Assembly (NCBI RefSeq): GCF_000982955.1
Contig: NZ_KQ058836.1
Span: 3,400 to 67,399, forward strand
Direction: 5' to 3'
Length of the DNA: 64,000 nt
From: Micromonospora sp. HK10
GTDB lineage: Bacteria > Actinomycetota > Actinomycetes > Mycobacteriales > Micromonosporaceae
The translations under genes and the position numbers were made by a program. The notes under the pieces are model-generated. The model was not told the DNA's origin, did no database searches, and saw nothing but the letters and a program-made list of their open reading frames with translations. This document shows positions 49,259 through 58,136 of this stretch, in pieces; within the stretch, counting starts at the first letter, position 1; each line of letters opens with the position of its first letter.

Positions 49259-50029
49259 TCACGCGCCGGGGATCAGCACGCTCAGGCAGGTCACGCAGCC
49301 CTCGAGCTTCTCGAACTCGGCGATGTCGACGATCACCGGGGTGAAGCCGAGGTCCGTCACGAGCGCCGCGGTGCGCGGCGCCGAGGCGGCCAGCAGCACG
49401 CGGTCGCCACCGAGCGGCACGACGTGGCAGCCGGCCTCCTCGTCCACCGGGCGCACCGGATGCCGCAGCGCGGCGGCGTCGAGCAGGTCCGGCAGCGCGA
49501 GGAGGGTGCCGTCGGGCAGCGCGGTCACCGCCGACTTGAGGTGCAGCACGCCGCGCAGCGGGACCGGGACCACCGTGCGGCCGCGGGTCGCCAGGTGGGC
49601 GGCGAGCTGGGCCGCGCCGGCGGCGTCGGTGCGCCCGCCCTGGCCCACGTACACCGTGGTGCCGACCTGCAGCACGTCCCCGCCGTCCAGCGTCCCGGGC
49701 GCCTCGATCCGCAGGACCTCGAGCCCCGCCTCGCGTACCGTCTTCTCGGTGCCGGCGATCTCCGGACGGCGCTGGGGCGCACCGGGTCTGGTGAGCACCG
49801 CCAGGCCGGCGCAGACCACGACGGTGTCCTCGACGAAGACCGCGTCCGGGCAGTGTTCGGCGGGCGGGACCTCGCGTACCGGCCAGCCGGCCCCGGTGAG
49901 CGCCGCCCGGTACGCGTCGTGCTGCCGCCGGGCCCGCGCGACGTCCACGTCGGTGCGCTCGATGTGGGTGACCAGCCCTTCGGCCAGCCGGCTGCCGGGT
50001 CGCCGGACCAGGGCGATGCCTCGCGTCAT
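49259..50029 (-). CDS. Dimethylarginine dimethylaminohydrolase-like amidinotransferase-fold enzyme
   Basis: 256 residues from ATG 50029. The guanidino-group-modifying fold is shown by HCPDAVFVEDTVVV (acidic substrate ligands), LDGGDVLQVG, LHLKSAVTAL (catalytic His) and the C-terminal KLEGCVTCLSVLI, whose second cysteine is the nucleophile as in DDAH. It hydrolyses methylated arginine or arginine-like guanidines to citrulline-type products and an amine. It is monocistronic, with TGAGGG before the start. An arginine deiminase-like role is the alternative. Confidence 0.9.
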   Translation of the reverse strand: MTRGIALVRRPGSRLAEGLVTHIERTDVDVARARRQHDAYRAALTGAGWPVREVPPAEHCPDAVFVEDTVVVCAGLAVLTRPGAPQRRPEIAGTEKTVREAGLEVLRIEAPGTLDGGDVLQVGTTVYVGQGGRTDAAGAAQLAAHLATRGRTVVPVPLRGVLHLKSAVTALPDGTLLALPDLLDAAALRHPVRPVDEEAGCHVVPLGGDRVLLAASAPRTAALVTDLGFTPVIVDIAEFEKLEGCVTCLSVLIPGA

Positions 50030-50130
50030 GCCCTCAGTCTGCCGCACCTCGATGCGGTGGACCGCCCGGCGGACGGGTACGTCCACCTCGGGCACCGCGA
50101 TCATCCGCGCGGCCGCCTGGCCGGCCGCGC

Positions 50131-50631
50131 TCACCGGCGCGCGGGCTCGCCCTCGTCCGGTCCGTCCAGCCAGTTGCGGATGCCGCCGAGCGCGGTGGGG
50201 CCGTAGTCCTCCTCCACGCCGCGGGCGAGGTCCGCGATCGACACCGCGCGCAGCGCGGCGCGCCAGGCGGCGTCGGCGCCGGCCATCGCGCGGGCGACGG
50301 GGCACGGCCGGGTGCAGGCCTCCGCGGGCGTGGCCAGCGGGCCGCGCTGGCGGATCTCGGTGCACACGAAGGCGGGCGCCGCGCCGTCGACGGCGGCCAC
50401 CACGTCGAGGACGGTGATGAGCTCGGGTGCCCGGGTCAGCACGTATCCGCCTGCCTTGCCCTGCACGGAGGTCACCAGGCCGGCGCGGGAGAGCGCCTGC
50501 AACTGCTTGGCCAGGTAGCTGCCGGAGACGTCATGCAGCGCGGCGAGCCGGGCGGCCGGCACCGGCTCCGTCGCCGTGGTCAGCACCACGCAGCAGTGCA
50601 GCGCCCACTCCACCCCACCCGACAGCTTCAT
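50131..50631 (-). CDS. Rrf2 family transcriptional regulator
   Basis: 166 residues from ATG 50631 (AAGGGGGGG upstream). The winged helix (KLSGGVEWALHCCVVLTT, then ARLAALHDVSGSYLAKQLQA and LVTSVQGKAGGYVLTRAPE) is typical. Three cysteines, C-x15-C-x3-C in FVCTEIRQRGPLATPAEACT then RPCP, could hold an Fe-S cluster as in NsrR/IscR, though the spacing differs. It is divergent from an NmrA-like gene across tandem 21-base operators at 50647-50694 and should repress that gene in response to a redox or nitrosative signal. Confidence 0.9.
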   Translation of the reverse strand: MKLSGGVEWALHCCVVLTTATEPVPAARLAALHDVSGSYLAKQLQALSRAGLVTSVQGKAGGYVLTRAPELITVLDVVAAVDGAAPAFVCTEIRQRGPLATPAEACTRPCPVARAMAGADAAWRAALRAVSIADLARGVEEDYGPTALGGIRNWLDGPDEGEPARR

Positions 50632-50646
50632 CCGACCCCCCCTTGA

Positions 50647-50694
50647 CTCGGACAAAGGCTATCCGATTATTGTCTCGGACAAGAAGTATCCGAG
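50647..50694. promoter_or_regulatory. Tandem Rrf2 operators
   Basis: Two near-identical 21-base sites, 50647-50667 and 50674-50694, each CTCGGACA-N5-TATCCGA(T/G), an inverted repeat with one mismatch pair per arm. Their centres are 27 bases apart, about 2.6 helical turns. They fill the divergent gap just upstream of the Rrf2 start codon. Confidence 0.85.
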
Positions 50695-50758
50695 TTCGAG
50701 GCCGGGCGCCTCGACGAACCGGGCGTGCCGGGCGGCAGGCCGTGGAAGGGTGAGAGCC

Positions 50759-51499
50759 ATGAAGCTCACAGTCATCGGTGGCACCGGACTGATCGGCTCC
50801 CAGGTGGTCCGGAAGCTGACCGAGGCCGGGCACGAGGCCGTCGCGGCATCCCCGTCGACCGGCGTCGACCTGCTGTCCGGTGAAGGCCTGGGGCAGGCGC
50901 TGGCGGGCGCCGACGTGGTCGTCAACGTGGCGAACTCGCCGACCTTCGACGAGGCCTCGCTGGACTTCTTCCGTACCTCGATGAACAACCTGCTCTCCGC
51001 CGGGGAGCGGGCCGGCGTCCGGCACCAGGTGGTCCTCTCCATCGTCGGCGTGGACCAGGTCCCGCAGCTCGACTACTACCGGGCCAAGACGCTGCAGGAG
51101 GAGCTGCTCCGCCAGGGGCCCACGCCGTACTCCATCGTGCGCGCCACCCAGTTCTTCGAGTTCGTCAACGCGGTCCTGGCCTGGACCTCGGACGACAAGA
51201 CCGTCCGCCTGCCCGCCACCCCGGTGCAGCCGATGGCCGCCGCCGACGTGGTGGACGCGGTCGTCGAGGTGGCGACCGGGGCGCCGCTGAACGGCATCCG
51301 CAACGTCGCCGGCCCGGACGTCTTCGCCCTCGACGAACTCGGGCGACTCACCCTCGCCGCCCAGCAGGACGACCGGACCGTGGTCACCGACGACCAGGCC
51401 GGCATGTTCGCGGTCGTCGACGGCGACGTGCTCATCGGCGGCCCGGACGCGCGCCGCGCGCCCACCCACTACCGGGACTGGCTCCAGTCGGCCCGCTGA
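50759..51499 (+). CDS. NAD(P)-binding NmrA-like oxidoreductase/regulatory protein
   Basis: 246 residues (GGAAGGGTGAGAG before the ATG). The Rossmann start is LTVIGGTGLIGSQVVRKLTE, then DLLSGEGLGQALAGADVVVN and VVLSIVGVDQVPQLDYYRAK with a YxxxK-like pair. It belongs to the atypical short-chain dehydrogenases (NmrA/HSCARG or quinone-reductase type), which bind NADPH as enzymes or sensors. It is predicted to be controlled by the divergent Rrf2 protein. Confidence 0.9.
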   Translation: MKLTVIGGTGLIGSQVVRKLTEAGHEAVAASPSTGVDLLSGEGLGQALAGADVVVNVANSPTFDEASLDFFRTSMNNLLSAGERAGVRHQVVLSIVGVDQVPQLDYYRAKTLQEELLRQGPTPYSIVRATQFFEFVNAVLAWTSDDKTVRLPATPVQPMAAADVVDAVVEVATGAPLNGIRNVAGPDVFALDELGRLTLAAQQDDRTVVTDDQAGMFAVVDGDVLIGGPDARRAPTHYRDWLQSAR

Positions 51500-51541
51500 C
51501 CGACCGGCACCCGGCGGCGACCCGGCAGGACGGGCGAGCGC

Positions 51542-52729
51542 GTGACGGCCGGCAGGGCGAACGGTTGGCTCCGCGGACCCGGTGATCAACGGGCCACCTA
51601 CCTGGAGCTCTTCTTCGACCTGGCCTTCGTCTTCGCGCTCGCCCAGCTCTCGTACGCGCTGCTCGAGGACCTGTCCTGGTCCGGCGCCGGCCGGGCGCTG
51701 GTGCTGCTGCTGGCCGTCTGGTGGGTCTGGTTCACCACCGCCTGGATCACCGAGCTGTTCGACCCGCAGCGGCCGGCGATCCAGGTGCTGACCATCGCGA
51801 TCATGGTGGGCGCCCTGGTGATGGCGGTCGCGCTGCCGGGCGCGTTCGGCGCGGGGGGTCTGATCTTCGCGGCGGCGTACGTCCTCATCCACGTCGGCCG
51901 CGACTTCTTCCTGGCGATCGCGCTGCGCGGGCACGAGCTGCGGCGGACCACCGTGCGTGGACTGTTCTGGTTCGGCGTCTCCGCGCTGCCCTGGCTGGCG
52001 GGGGCGCTCACCCACGGGGCGGGGCGGGCGATCCTGTGGAGCCTGGCGGTGGCCCTGGACTACGCGGCGTACCTGTTCCGCCATCCCACGCCGCGGGTCG
52101 GCCGCACCCCCACGGCACAGCTGCCGAGCGTCGCCGAGCACCTGGCCGAGCGGTACCGGCAGTTCTTCATCATCGCGCTCGGCGAGTTGATCCTGGTCAC
52201 CGGGCTGACACTGCGCGGTACCGGTTTCACCACCTACGGCACCCCGGCCTTCATCGTCGCGATCGGCACCACCGTGCTGCTGTGGCGGATCTACATCTAC
52301 CGCGCGGGGGAGTTGCTGTCGGCGGCCATCGCGGCGGCGCCCGACCGGGCCCGCCTCGCCCGGTCCGTGTCGTACACCCACCTGGTCATGGTGGCCGGCG
52401 CCGGGTGCACCGCCGTCGGGGCCGAGGTGACGATCGCCCATCCGCTGGAAGCCGGCCGGCCGGCCTGGGCGGTCGTGCTGCTCGGCGGACCCGTGCTGTT
52501 CCTCGCCGGCCGGGCGGCCTTCGAGTACACGGTCTTCTCCCAGGTGTCCCGGGGCCGGCTGATCGGGCTGGCCGTGGCGGTCGCCCTCATCCCCGCGCTG
52601 GTCCGGCTGCCGCCGCTGCTCGTGGGCGTCGCGGCCGCCGCCGTGCTGGCCGGCGTCGCCCTCGCCGACGCGGCCCGGGCCCGCGCGCACCCGGTCGAGG
52701 CGCCGTCGCCACCGGGCGCCGCCGGTTGA
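51542..52729 (+). CDS. ltrA: Low temperature requirement protein A (LtrA) family
   Basis: 395 residues from GTG 51542. About eleven membrane segments. The defining start YLELFFDLAFVFALAQLSY and the later AERYRQFFIIALGELILVTG are both present. LtrA proteins were first noted in Listeria as needed for growth in the cold; the molecular role is unknown. It is 42 bases after the NmrA-like gene and could be co-transcribed, which would put it under the Rrf2 operators. Confidence 0.92.
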   Translation: MTAGRANGWLRGPGDQRATYLELFFDLAFVFALAQLSYALLEDLSWSGAGRALVLLLAVWWVWFTTAWITELFDPQRPAIQVLTIAIMVGALVMAVALPGAFGAGGLIFAAAYVLIHVGRDFFLAIALRGHELRRTTVRGLFWFGVSALPWLAGALTHGAGRAILWSLAVALDYAAYLFRHPTPRVGRTPTAQLPSVAEHLAERYRQFFIIALGELILVTGLTLRGTGFTTYGTPAFIVAIGTTVLLWRIYIYRAGELLSAAIAAAPDRARLARSVSYTHLVMVAGAGCTAVGAEVTIAHPLEAGRPAWAVVLLGGPVLFLAGRAAFEYTVFSQVSRGRLIGLAVAVALIPALVRLPPLLVGVAAAAVLAGVALADAARARAHPVEAPSPPGAAG

Positions 52730-52817
52730 CCGGGCGAGCCGCGGCCTGTCGCCGGACCGCCACGCCGGCCGCGCCGGCATGATCCGAGCCGGCGAGGAGC
52801 CGGCCGGGCCGGCGACG

Positions 52818-55076
52818 TCACCGCCCCGGACCGTTGCGGTGCGGCCCGCCGTCCGCCCCGGCACGGAGACGTTCGACCAGCTCGTGCGCCGCCGCGATGA
52901 ACCGCGGATCCGACTCGCAGGGCCGGTGCCCCTGGATCGGCGGTGGGACGCTGTCGCCCGGCGGGGCCACCACGTCGGTGGGATCGCGCAGCCGGCGGTC
53001 CACGCTCGCCGCCGGGTCGCCGGCCGGGTCGGGCGGCGGCGACCGGTCCGCGGAGAAGACCCAACCCCCGACCGGGTCGGTGTCGCGCCACAGGTTCACC
53101 CACCGCCAGCCGATCCGGGCCCCGATCTCGTGCAGCACCTCGTCGTCGAGGTAGGCGGGGAAGAGCCGGGCGTAGAGCCGGCGCAGCGGTGAGGCGTGGG
53201 TGAGCAGGGCGACCCGGCCACTGACCCGGGGCGGCAGCTGGAGCACCGTCGCGGCGGCCAGCACCGAGCCGTGGCTGTGCCCGGTGAGCAGGACCGCCTG
53301 ACCGCGCCCGACCAGGTAGGTGATCCGCCGGGTCAGCTCCGGCACGGCCCGTTCGGCGTAGCAGGGCGGCGCGAACGGATGGGCGGCCCGGGGCCAGAAC
53401 GTGCCCAGGTCCCACAGCACGCCGACGTGGCGGCGGAACCCGGCCGTGCGGTGGGCGAAGATCCCGCCGAGCACCAGGCCGAGGATGACCAGCGCGATCA
53501 GCCAGCTGCCGGCCGCGATGGCGATGCTGACCAGGTCGGCGGGCAACCCCGCGAACCGCTCGACGACGTCACCGGGCACCACCCGCAGCAGGCCGACGGT
53601 GGTGGTGGCGGTGCCGGCGGCGGCCAGGCCGGCGTAGACCACGGCCAACGGGATGAGCAGCTCGGTGAACCGGGCGTGGGCGATCGCCTCCCGCACCTGC
53701 CGCAGGCGCGGACCGGCCTCCGCCCGGTCCGGATGGTCGCGGGCCACGATCGCCGCCGCCGCGCGCAGCCGGCCGGGACGGGAGATCAGGGTCACCAGCC
53801 CCGCGACCACCAGCGTGATCAGTACGGTCCGGAAGAAGCCGAAGATCGCCCAGGTGTACGCCCGCGGCGGGCCGGCGGCCACCCCCGCCGCGGTCTGCGC
53901 GTCGCGGTCCAGGAAGTCCGTCACCCGGTAGACCAGCTCCGCGGAGAACGCCGCCGCCAGGCTGATCGCGGCGGCCGCGACCACCAGCGCGCCCAACCCG
54001 AACAGCGGCCTGCCCGGCGGCCGGCGGTCCCGACGGACGAGCAGCACCGCCGCCAGGGCGGCCAGCAGGGCTGTCTGGCCGACGAACAACCCGGTGAGCA
54101 GGGCGTCGTAGCCGGGCAGGCCGGCCTCCTCGGGCCAGCGCCGCGGGGCGGCCAGGACATCGGCCGCCGCCGCGGCGGTCAGCCCGAGCGCGATGGTGCG
54201 CAGCCCGCTCGCCACCCGGTCGAGGCGCCGGTCGGCGGGGGACCGGTCGATCAGCGCCGGCGTGCAGAGCAGGACCGCGCAGGCGGTCAGGACCGCCCCG
54301 GTGAGCACCGCCAGCACGAGCGTGCCGGCCGAATCGGTGGCGGCGAGCCGGGTGACGAGCAGGACGGCGTCCAGGGTCGCGAACGCGGCCGCGACGTGCA
54401 GGGAGCGCAGCCGGCGCACCAGCGGTTCGGCGTCCCACCGGCCGACGCCGCCGAGCCGGTGCCCGGAGACGCCCTCCTCGGGCGCGCGGAAGGCCTCGTA
54501 CACCCGCCCCGGGCGGGTGCTGCCCCGCCAGACCAGGCCGACGGCGGCGGCCGGCACGATCGCCAGCACCGCCAGGCGCACCCCGACCGGCCGTCCGCCC
54601 AGCCAGGACAACCAGCTCCGGCCGGTCAGGCAGTGCGGCGAGCCCAGGCACTTCCAGGCGATCAGGTCCAGGGCCACCCCGGCGACGGTGAGCACGTAGA
54701 GCACGGTGAGGGTGAGCGCCAGCAACCGGCACAGGGAACGGACGACCAGGTCCGAGCCAGGGTTCGCCGGGCGCATCCAGATCGCCACGTTGACCAGCAT
54801 GAACGGCAGCAGGAACACCATCGCCAGGGTCCCGGCCACCGTCCCGGAGGGCAGGTCGGCCCAACGGTACGCCTCCAGCGTCACCCGGTCGCCGCCCGGG
54901 CTGCCCGCGTCGCGGCGCGCCCGGTAGAAGCCCCCGCTGGCATCCCCGGCGACCTGCTCGACCGGTGGCAGATCCAGCCCCGGTCCGGTGCCCCCGCTGG
55001 CGGCGCCGTGGATCCGCAGCTCGACCACGTCGTCGGAGTTCTCCGGCCCGGCCGACCGTGCTGCTGCCTCCGACAT
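52818..55076 (-). CDS. Large membrane protein with alpha/beta-hydrolase domain
   Basis: 752 residues from ATG 55076. Around a dozen hydrophobic segments between residues 75 and 560 (for example AMVFLLPFMLVNVAIWM and LVLAVLTGAVLTACAVLLC) are followed by a hydrolase-like part with the nucleophile elbow VLLTGHSHGSVLAAATVL near residue 595 and a C-terminal W-R-D-T-D-P-V-G motif. The N-terminal line VVELRIHGAASGG resembles a short hydrolase strand-loop. It could be a membrane-anchored lipase or esterase acting inside the cell. No adjacent partner is evident; the start of the GH38 operon terminator lies upstream. Confidence 0.75.
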   Translation of the reverse strand: MSEAAARSAGPENSDDVVELRIHGAASGGTGPGLDLPPVEQVAGDASGGFYRARRDAGSPGGDRVTLEAYRWADLPSGTVAGTLAMVFLLPFMLVNVAIWMRPANPGSDLVVRSLCRLLALTLTVLYVLTVAGVALDLIAWKCLGSPHCLTGRSWLSWLGGRPVGVRLAVLAIVPAAAVGLVWRGSTRPGRVYEAFRAPEEGVSGHRLGGVGRWDAEPLVRRLRSLHVAAAFATLDAVLLVTRLAATDSAGTLVLAVLTGAVLTACAVLLCTPALIDRSPADRRLDRVASGLRTIALGLTAAAAADVLAAPRRWPEEAGLPGYDALLTGLFVGQTALLAALAAVLLVRRDRRPPGRPLFGLGALVVAAAAISLAAAFSAELVYRVTDFLDRDAQTAAGVAAGPPRAYTWAIFGFFRTVLITLVVAGLVTLISRPGRLRAAAAIVARDHPDRAEAGPRLRQVREAIAHARFTELLIPLAVVYAGLAAAGTATTTVGLLRVVPGDVVERFAGLPADLVSIAIAAGSWLIALVILGLVLGGIFAHRTAGFRRHVGVLWDLGTFWPRAAHPFAPPCYAERAVPELTRRITYLVGRGQAVLLTGHSHGSVLAAATVLQLPPRVSGRVALLTHASPLRRLYARLFPAYLDDEVLHEIGARIGWRWVNLWRDTDPVGGWVFSADRSPPPDPAGDPAASVDRRLRDPTDVVAPPGDSVPPPIQGHRPCESDPRFIAAAHELVERLRAGADGGPHRNGPGR

Positions 55077-55238
55077 CGGCCCCCCGGGTCGTCTTCGGGG
55101 GTCGGCACCGGGCGCGTCCGGCGCGGGGACGGCCCCGTCCTGCGGGCCGGTCGACCGTCGGCTGCCCGACCTGGTCGCTGTCGGGCAGGACGGTGGCGGC
55201 CCGCGTCCTCGTTCCAGGCTAGGAGGGCGGCCGGGGCG

Positions 55239-55359
55239 GCGCGTGGGCTTTGCCGGGTCGCGACCGCGCCGGCCGGGCGCCGCTGGCGCGGCCCGTGCGG
55301 CGCGCGGGCTCTGCCGGGTCGCCACCGCACCGGTCGGGACGCCGCCGGCGCGGCCCGAC
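55239..55359. repeat. Imperfect 61-base tandem repeat
   Basis: Two copies (55239-55299 and 55300-55359) of a GC-rich unit beginning GCGCG(T/C)GGGCT(T/C)TGCCGGG, roughly 85 percent identical by eye. The second copy overlaps the left arm and loop of the terminator hairpin; the first has a degenerate version of the same hairpin. Confidence 0.7.
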
Positions 55360-55368
55360 CGGTGCGGT
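55324..55368 (-). terminator. Strong hairpin terminator of the GH38 operon
   Basis: 15-base-pair perfect stem (55324-55338 and 55354-55368) with a 15-base loop, about 20 bases beyond the mannosidase stop. Confidence 0.85.
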
Positions 55369-55388
55369 CGCCCGTGGGGGCGGCCCGC

Positions 55389-58136
55389 TCAGGCGAGGTC
55401 GAGCTGGACCGTGGCGATCTCCCAGGCGCGCAGCGGCAGCCGGACCCGGCCGTCGGCGTCGACCGGCAGTGGTTCGCCGGCCCGGCCGAGCAGGTCGGCC
55501 CGGCACGCGCCGCGCAGCGGCACACCGCCCAGCACCGCGACGGTGTGCACCGGGGTCTGCGCCACCAGCCGTACCTCGGTGCGGCCCGCCCGGTCCCGCA
55601 CGCTGGTCATCGCCACGCCGGCACCCGCGACGCCGAGCCCGACCACCGGCCCGGGCAGCGGTACGTCCGGCCCGGCGGTGCCGGGGAAGGCCAGCAGCCC
55701 GTGCCGGTACGCCTCGGCGGCCGCCACCACGCCGGCCTCGTGCCAGGAGCCCCGGTAGGGCAGCACCGCCAGGTCCACGGTGCGGGCGCCCCGGCACTGC
55801 GCCTCGGGCGTCGGCAGCTGCGGTCCGGCGGGCTCGTCGCGCAGCGCGTGCCGGTTGCGCGACAGCATCCCGATCGACCGCAGCACGGTGACCGCCAGCT
55901 CGCGGCCCGAGTCGGTCAGCTCGTACTCGGTGGGCTGGGTGAGCAGCACCGCGAGCGCGCCGTCCGCCCCACCGGCGGCCACGAAGCCGTTGGCCGGGAA
56001 GGTGGGCAGCGGCACCTCACCGCCGCCACCCTCCGCGGTCAGGCCGCGCGCCACGACGGCGAACTGGCCCTCGGCGTACGAGGTGTCGGCCGGGGACGGC
56101 AGCGGCAGGTGCAGCCGGACCCGGTGGTCGTCGCAGCGGTTGTCGAACTCGACGCGCAGCCGGACGAACGGCTCACCGCAGCGCAGCTCGACCCGGGTAG
56201 TCACGGTGATCGGCTCCCGGTCCACCGCCCGGGAACCGGCGTCCACGTCCGCGGCCACCGGCCAGCGGTACTCCCGCAGCACGTCCAGGACGGCCACCAG
56301 CGGCCCGTCGTGGCGCACCACGGTGCGTACCGCCCGCGGCTTGTCGACCAGTTCGTCGGCGGCCGGCGGGGCGTAGTTGTAGCTGTCGCCCACGTCGCCG
56401 CCGTCGACGATCCGGCCGACCCCGTCCACGGTGACCCCGTCCGGGGTGGCGACGGTGAGCGTCCCGTCCTCGGCGACGTCGACCCGGAGCAGGCCGTTGT
56501 CGAGACCGCGGCCGGCCACCGTGACCGGGGCGGCGGCGGGTGCCGCGGTCGCCGGCAGCGGCGCCGGCCGGACCGCGGCGCGCCCCAGCGCGGGCACCTC
56601 GACCAGGGCGGCGACGGTCGCCCGGGGCGCGGCGAGGATCCGTACCCGCCACCGGTCGTGCGGGCCGGCGGCGGCGAGCTCCAGCCGGACGTCCTCGACG
56701 TCGAAGGCCGGGTCGCCGTGCCGGGCCACCTGGAAGGTGAGCGTGGCGTCGTCGGGCGAGACCGACCAGGCGGTGACCTCCTGGCCGTAGAGCTCCCGGC
56801 CGTGCACCCGGGTGAGCACGGCCGGCAGGTCCGCCGCCGGCACCACGTCGTCGGCGAGCAGCGTGCGGGCCCGGTCGAGGACCTGGGCGGCCACGGCGCG
56901 CCCGGTGGCGTCGGTGAGCGCCACGCCGCCGTCGGCCGGCACCGCCACGTCCAGGTGCACCAGGGCGGTCCGCGCCGCCGGGGTGGGGTTGAACAGCAGG
57001 TAGCCGTCGCGGGGCACGGCGGCGGCCAGCCGGGCGCCGACCAGGTCGCAGACCGCCCGGCCGAGCTGGTCGGCCTCGGCGAGGCGGGCGGCGACCTGCT
57101 CGGCGGTCTCGTCGCAGCCGCAGCCGGTCACCGAGTCGTGGCAGCTGGCGTCGATCAGCCGGGTCCAGGCCATGTCGAGGAAACGCTGCACCGACCCGTC
57201 GTGGGTGAGCGCGGCGAGCGGTTCGGCGTACCGCTCGACGCGCCGCTCGGCGCGGTTCATCGCCCGCTTGAGGTGCGCGCGCACGGAGATCACTCCGGGC
57301 AGGATGTTGGCCCGGGCGTGCGAGCGCAGCTCGCCGCGGACGACCGGCAGGCCGTCGACGCTGGCCGGCTGGCTGGCGAAGTACTCGGCGAGGGTGCCCA
57401 GCCGCAGCCGGGTGCCGGCGAGGTCGGCGGTGGCCAGCAGGTCGGGGGCGTCCGGCGCGGGGGCGGCGTGGTCGGTGCCGTACATGGCCAGGACCGGGGT
57501 GTCGTCGCCGGCCGGCCGCCACCCGGCGAGCCGGTCGGCGAGGTCGGCGGCCCGGCGGGTGACCTGCGCGGGATCCTCCATCAGCCCGGCGGCGTTGCCG
57601 TAGCCGCCGGGCAGGTACTGGGTGCGCAGGGTGGTGCCGTCGGGCGCCTGCCAGGCGAAGGCGTGGCTGCGCACCCGCTCGGGCACGCCCCGGAACACGC
57701 AGGCGTGGGCCAGTCCGGCGCCGGCCAGGATCTGCGGCATCTGGGCGATGTGGCCGAACATGTCCGGCAGGTAACCGACCGGCATGGCGCCGCCCAGGTC
57801 GGCGCTGCGGGCCAGCCCGCGTTCCAGGTTGCGGACGATGTTCTCGCCGGAGCAGAGGAACTCGTCGAGCAGGATCTGCCAGGGGCCGACCGCCAGCCGG
57901 CCGGCGCGGACCAGGTCGATCACCTGCGCCCGCCGCTCCGGGCGGACCTCCAGGTAGTCGTCCACCGCGGCGAGCTGCCCGTCCAGGGTGAACCGCTGCC
58001 GCGGGTCGTGCGCCATCCGGTCGAACACGTCGTCCAGCAGCGCCACCAGGCGCAACCGGAACCGCTGGAACGGCTCGTACCACTCGCGGTCCCAGTGGGT
58101 GTGCGGTACCACGATGATCTCGGTCGGTCGTGTCAT
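55389..58136 (-). CDS. Glycoside hydrolase family 38 alpha-mannosidase
   Basis: 915 residues; the ATG shares one base with the preceding stop (TGATG). The metal and substrate site starts at H12-T-H-W-D16 in VVPHTHWDREWYEPF; the catalytic nucleophile is D125 in GYLPDMFGHIAQMPQI. The helical middle domain has SCHDSVTGCGCDETAEQV, the usual H-D-S block, and the C-terminal half is the beta-sandwich mannosidase domain. It has no signal peptide, so it acts in the cytoplasm on imported mannosides. It is the final gene of a sugar-import operon. Confidence 0.95.
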   Translation of the reverse strand: MTRPTEIIVVPHTHWDREWYEPFQRFRLRLVALLDDVFDRMAHDPRQRFTLDGQLAAVDDYLEVRPERRAQVIDLVRAGRLAVGPWQILLDEFLCSGENIVRNLERGLARSADLGGAMPVGYLPDMFGHIAQMPQILAGAGLAHACVFRGVPERVRSHAFAWQAPDGTTLRTQYLPGGYGNAAGLMEDPAQVTRRAADLADRLAGWRPAGDDTPVLAMYGTDHAAPAPDAPDLLATADLAGTRLRLGTLAEYFASQPASVDGLPVVRGELRSHARANILPGVISVRAHLKRAMNRAERRVERYAEPLAALTHDGSVQRFLDMAWTRLIDASCHDSVTGCGCDETAEQVAARLAEADQLGRAVCDLVGARLAAAVPRDGYLLFNPTPAARTALVHLDVAVPADGGVALTDATGRAVAAQVLDRARTLLADDVVPAADLPAVLTRVHGRELYGQEVTAWSVSPDDATLTFQVARHGDPAFDVEDVRLELAAAGPHDRWRVRILAAPRATVAALVEVPALGRAAVRPAPLPATAAPAAAPVTVAGRGLDNGLLRVDVAEDGTLTVATPDGVTVDGVGRIVDGGDVGDSYNYAPPAADELVDKPRAVRTVVRHDGPLVAVLDVLREYRWPVAADVDAGSRAVDREPITVTTRVELRCGEPFVRLRVEFDNRCDDHRVRLHLPLPSPADTSYAEGQFAVVARGLTAEGGGGEVPLPTFPANGFVAAGGADGALAVLLTQPTEYELTDSGRELAVTVLRSIGMLSRNRHALRDEPAGPQLPTPEAQCRGARTVDLAVLPYRGSWHEAGVVAAAEAYRHGLLAFPGTAGPDVPLPGPVVGLGVAGAGVAMTSVRDRAGRTEVRLVAQTPVHTVAVLGGVPLRGACRADLLGRAGEPLPVDADGRVRLPLRAWEIATVQLDLA

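Larger units (their letters stand above)
55077..55388. other. Intergenic region with tandem repeat and terminator
   Basis: 312 bases without a credible gene. It holds the promoter of the membrane hydrolase at its left side, an imperfect tandem repeat (55239-55359) and the terminator of the GH38 operon at its right side. Confidence 0.6.

Noticed and set aside
55239..55359. Mobile element or REP-like sequence
   Set aside because: Only two adjacent copies are seen, with no transposase, no target duplication and a clear relation to the terminator.
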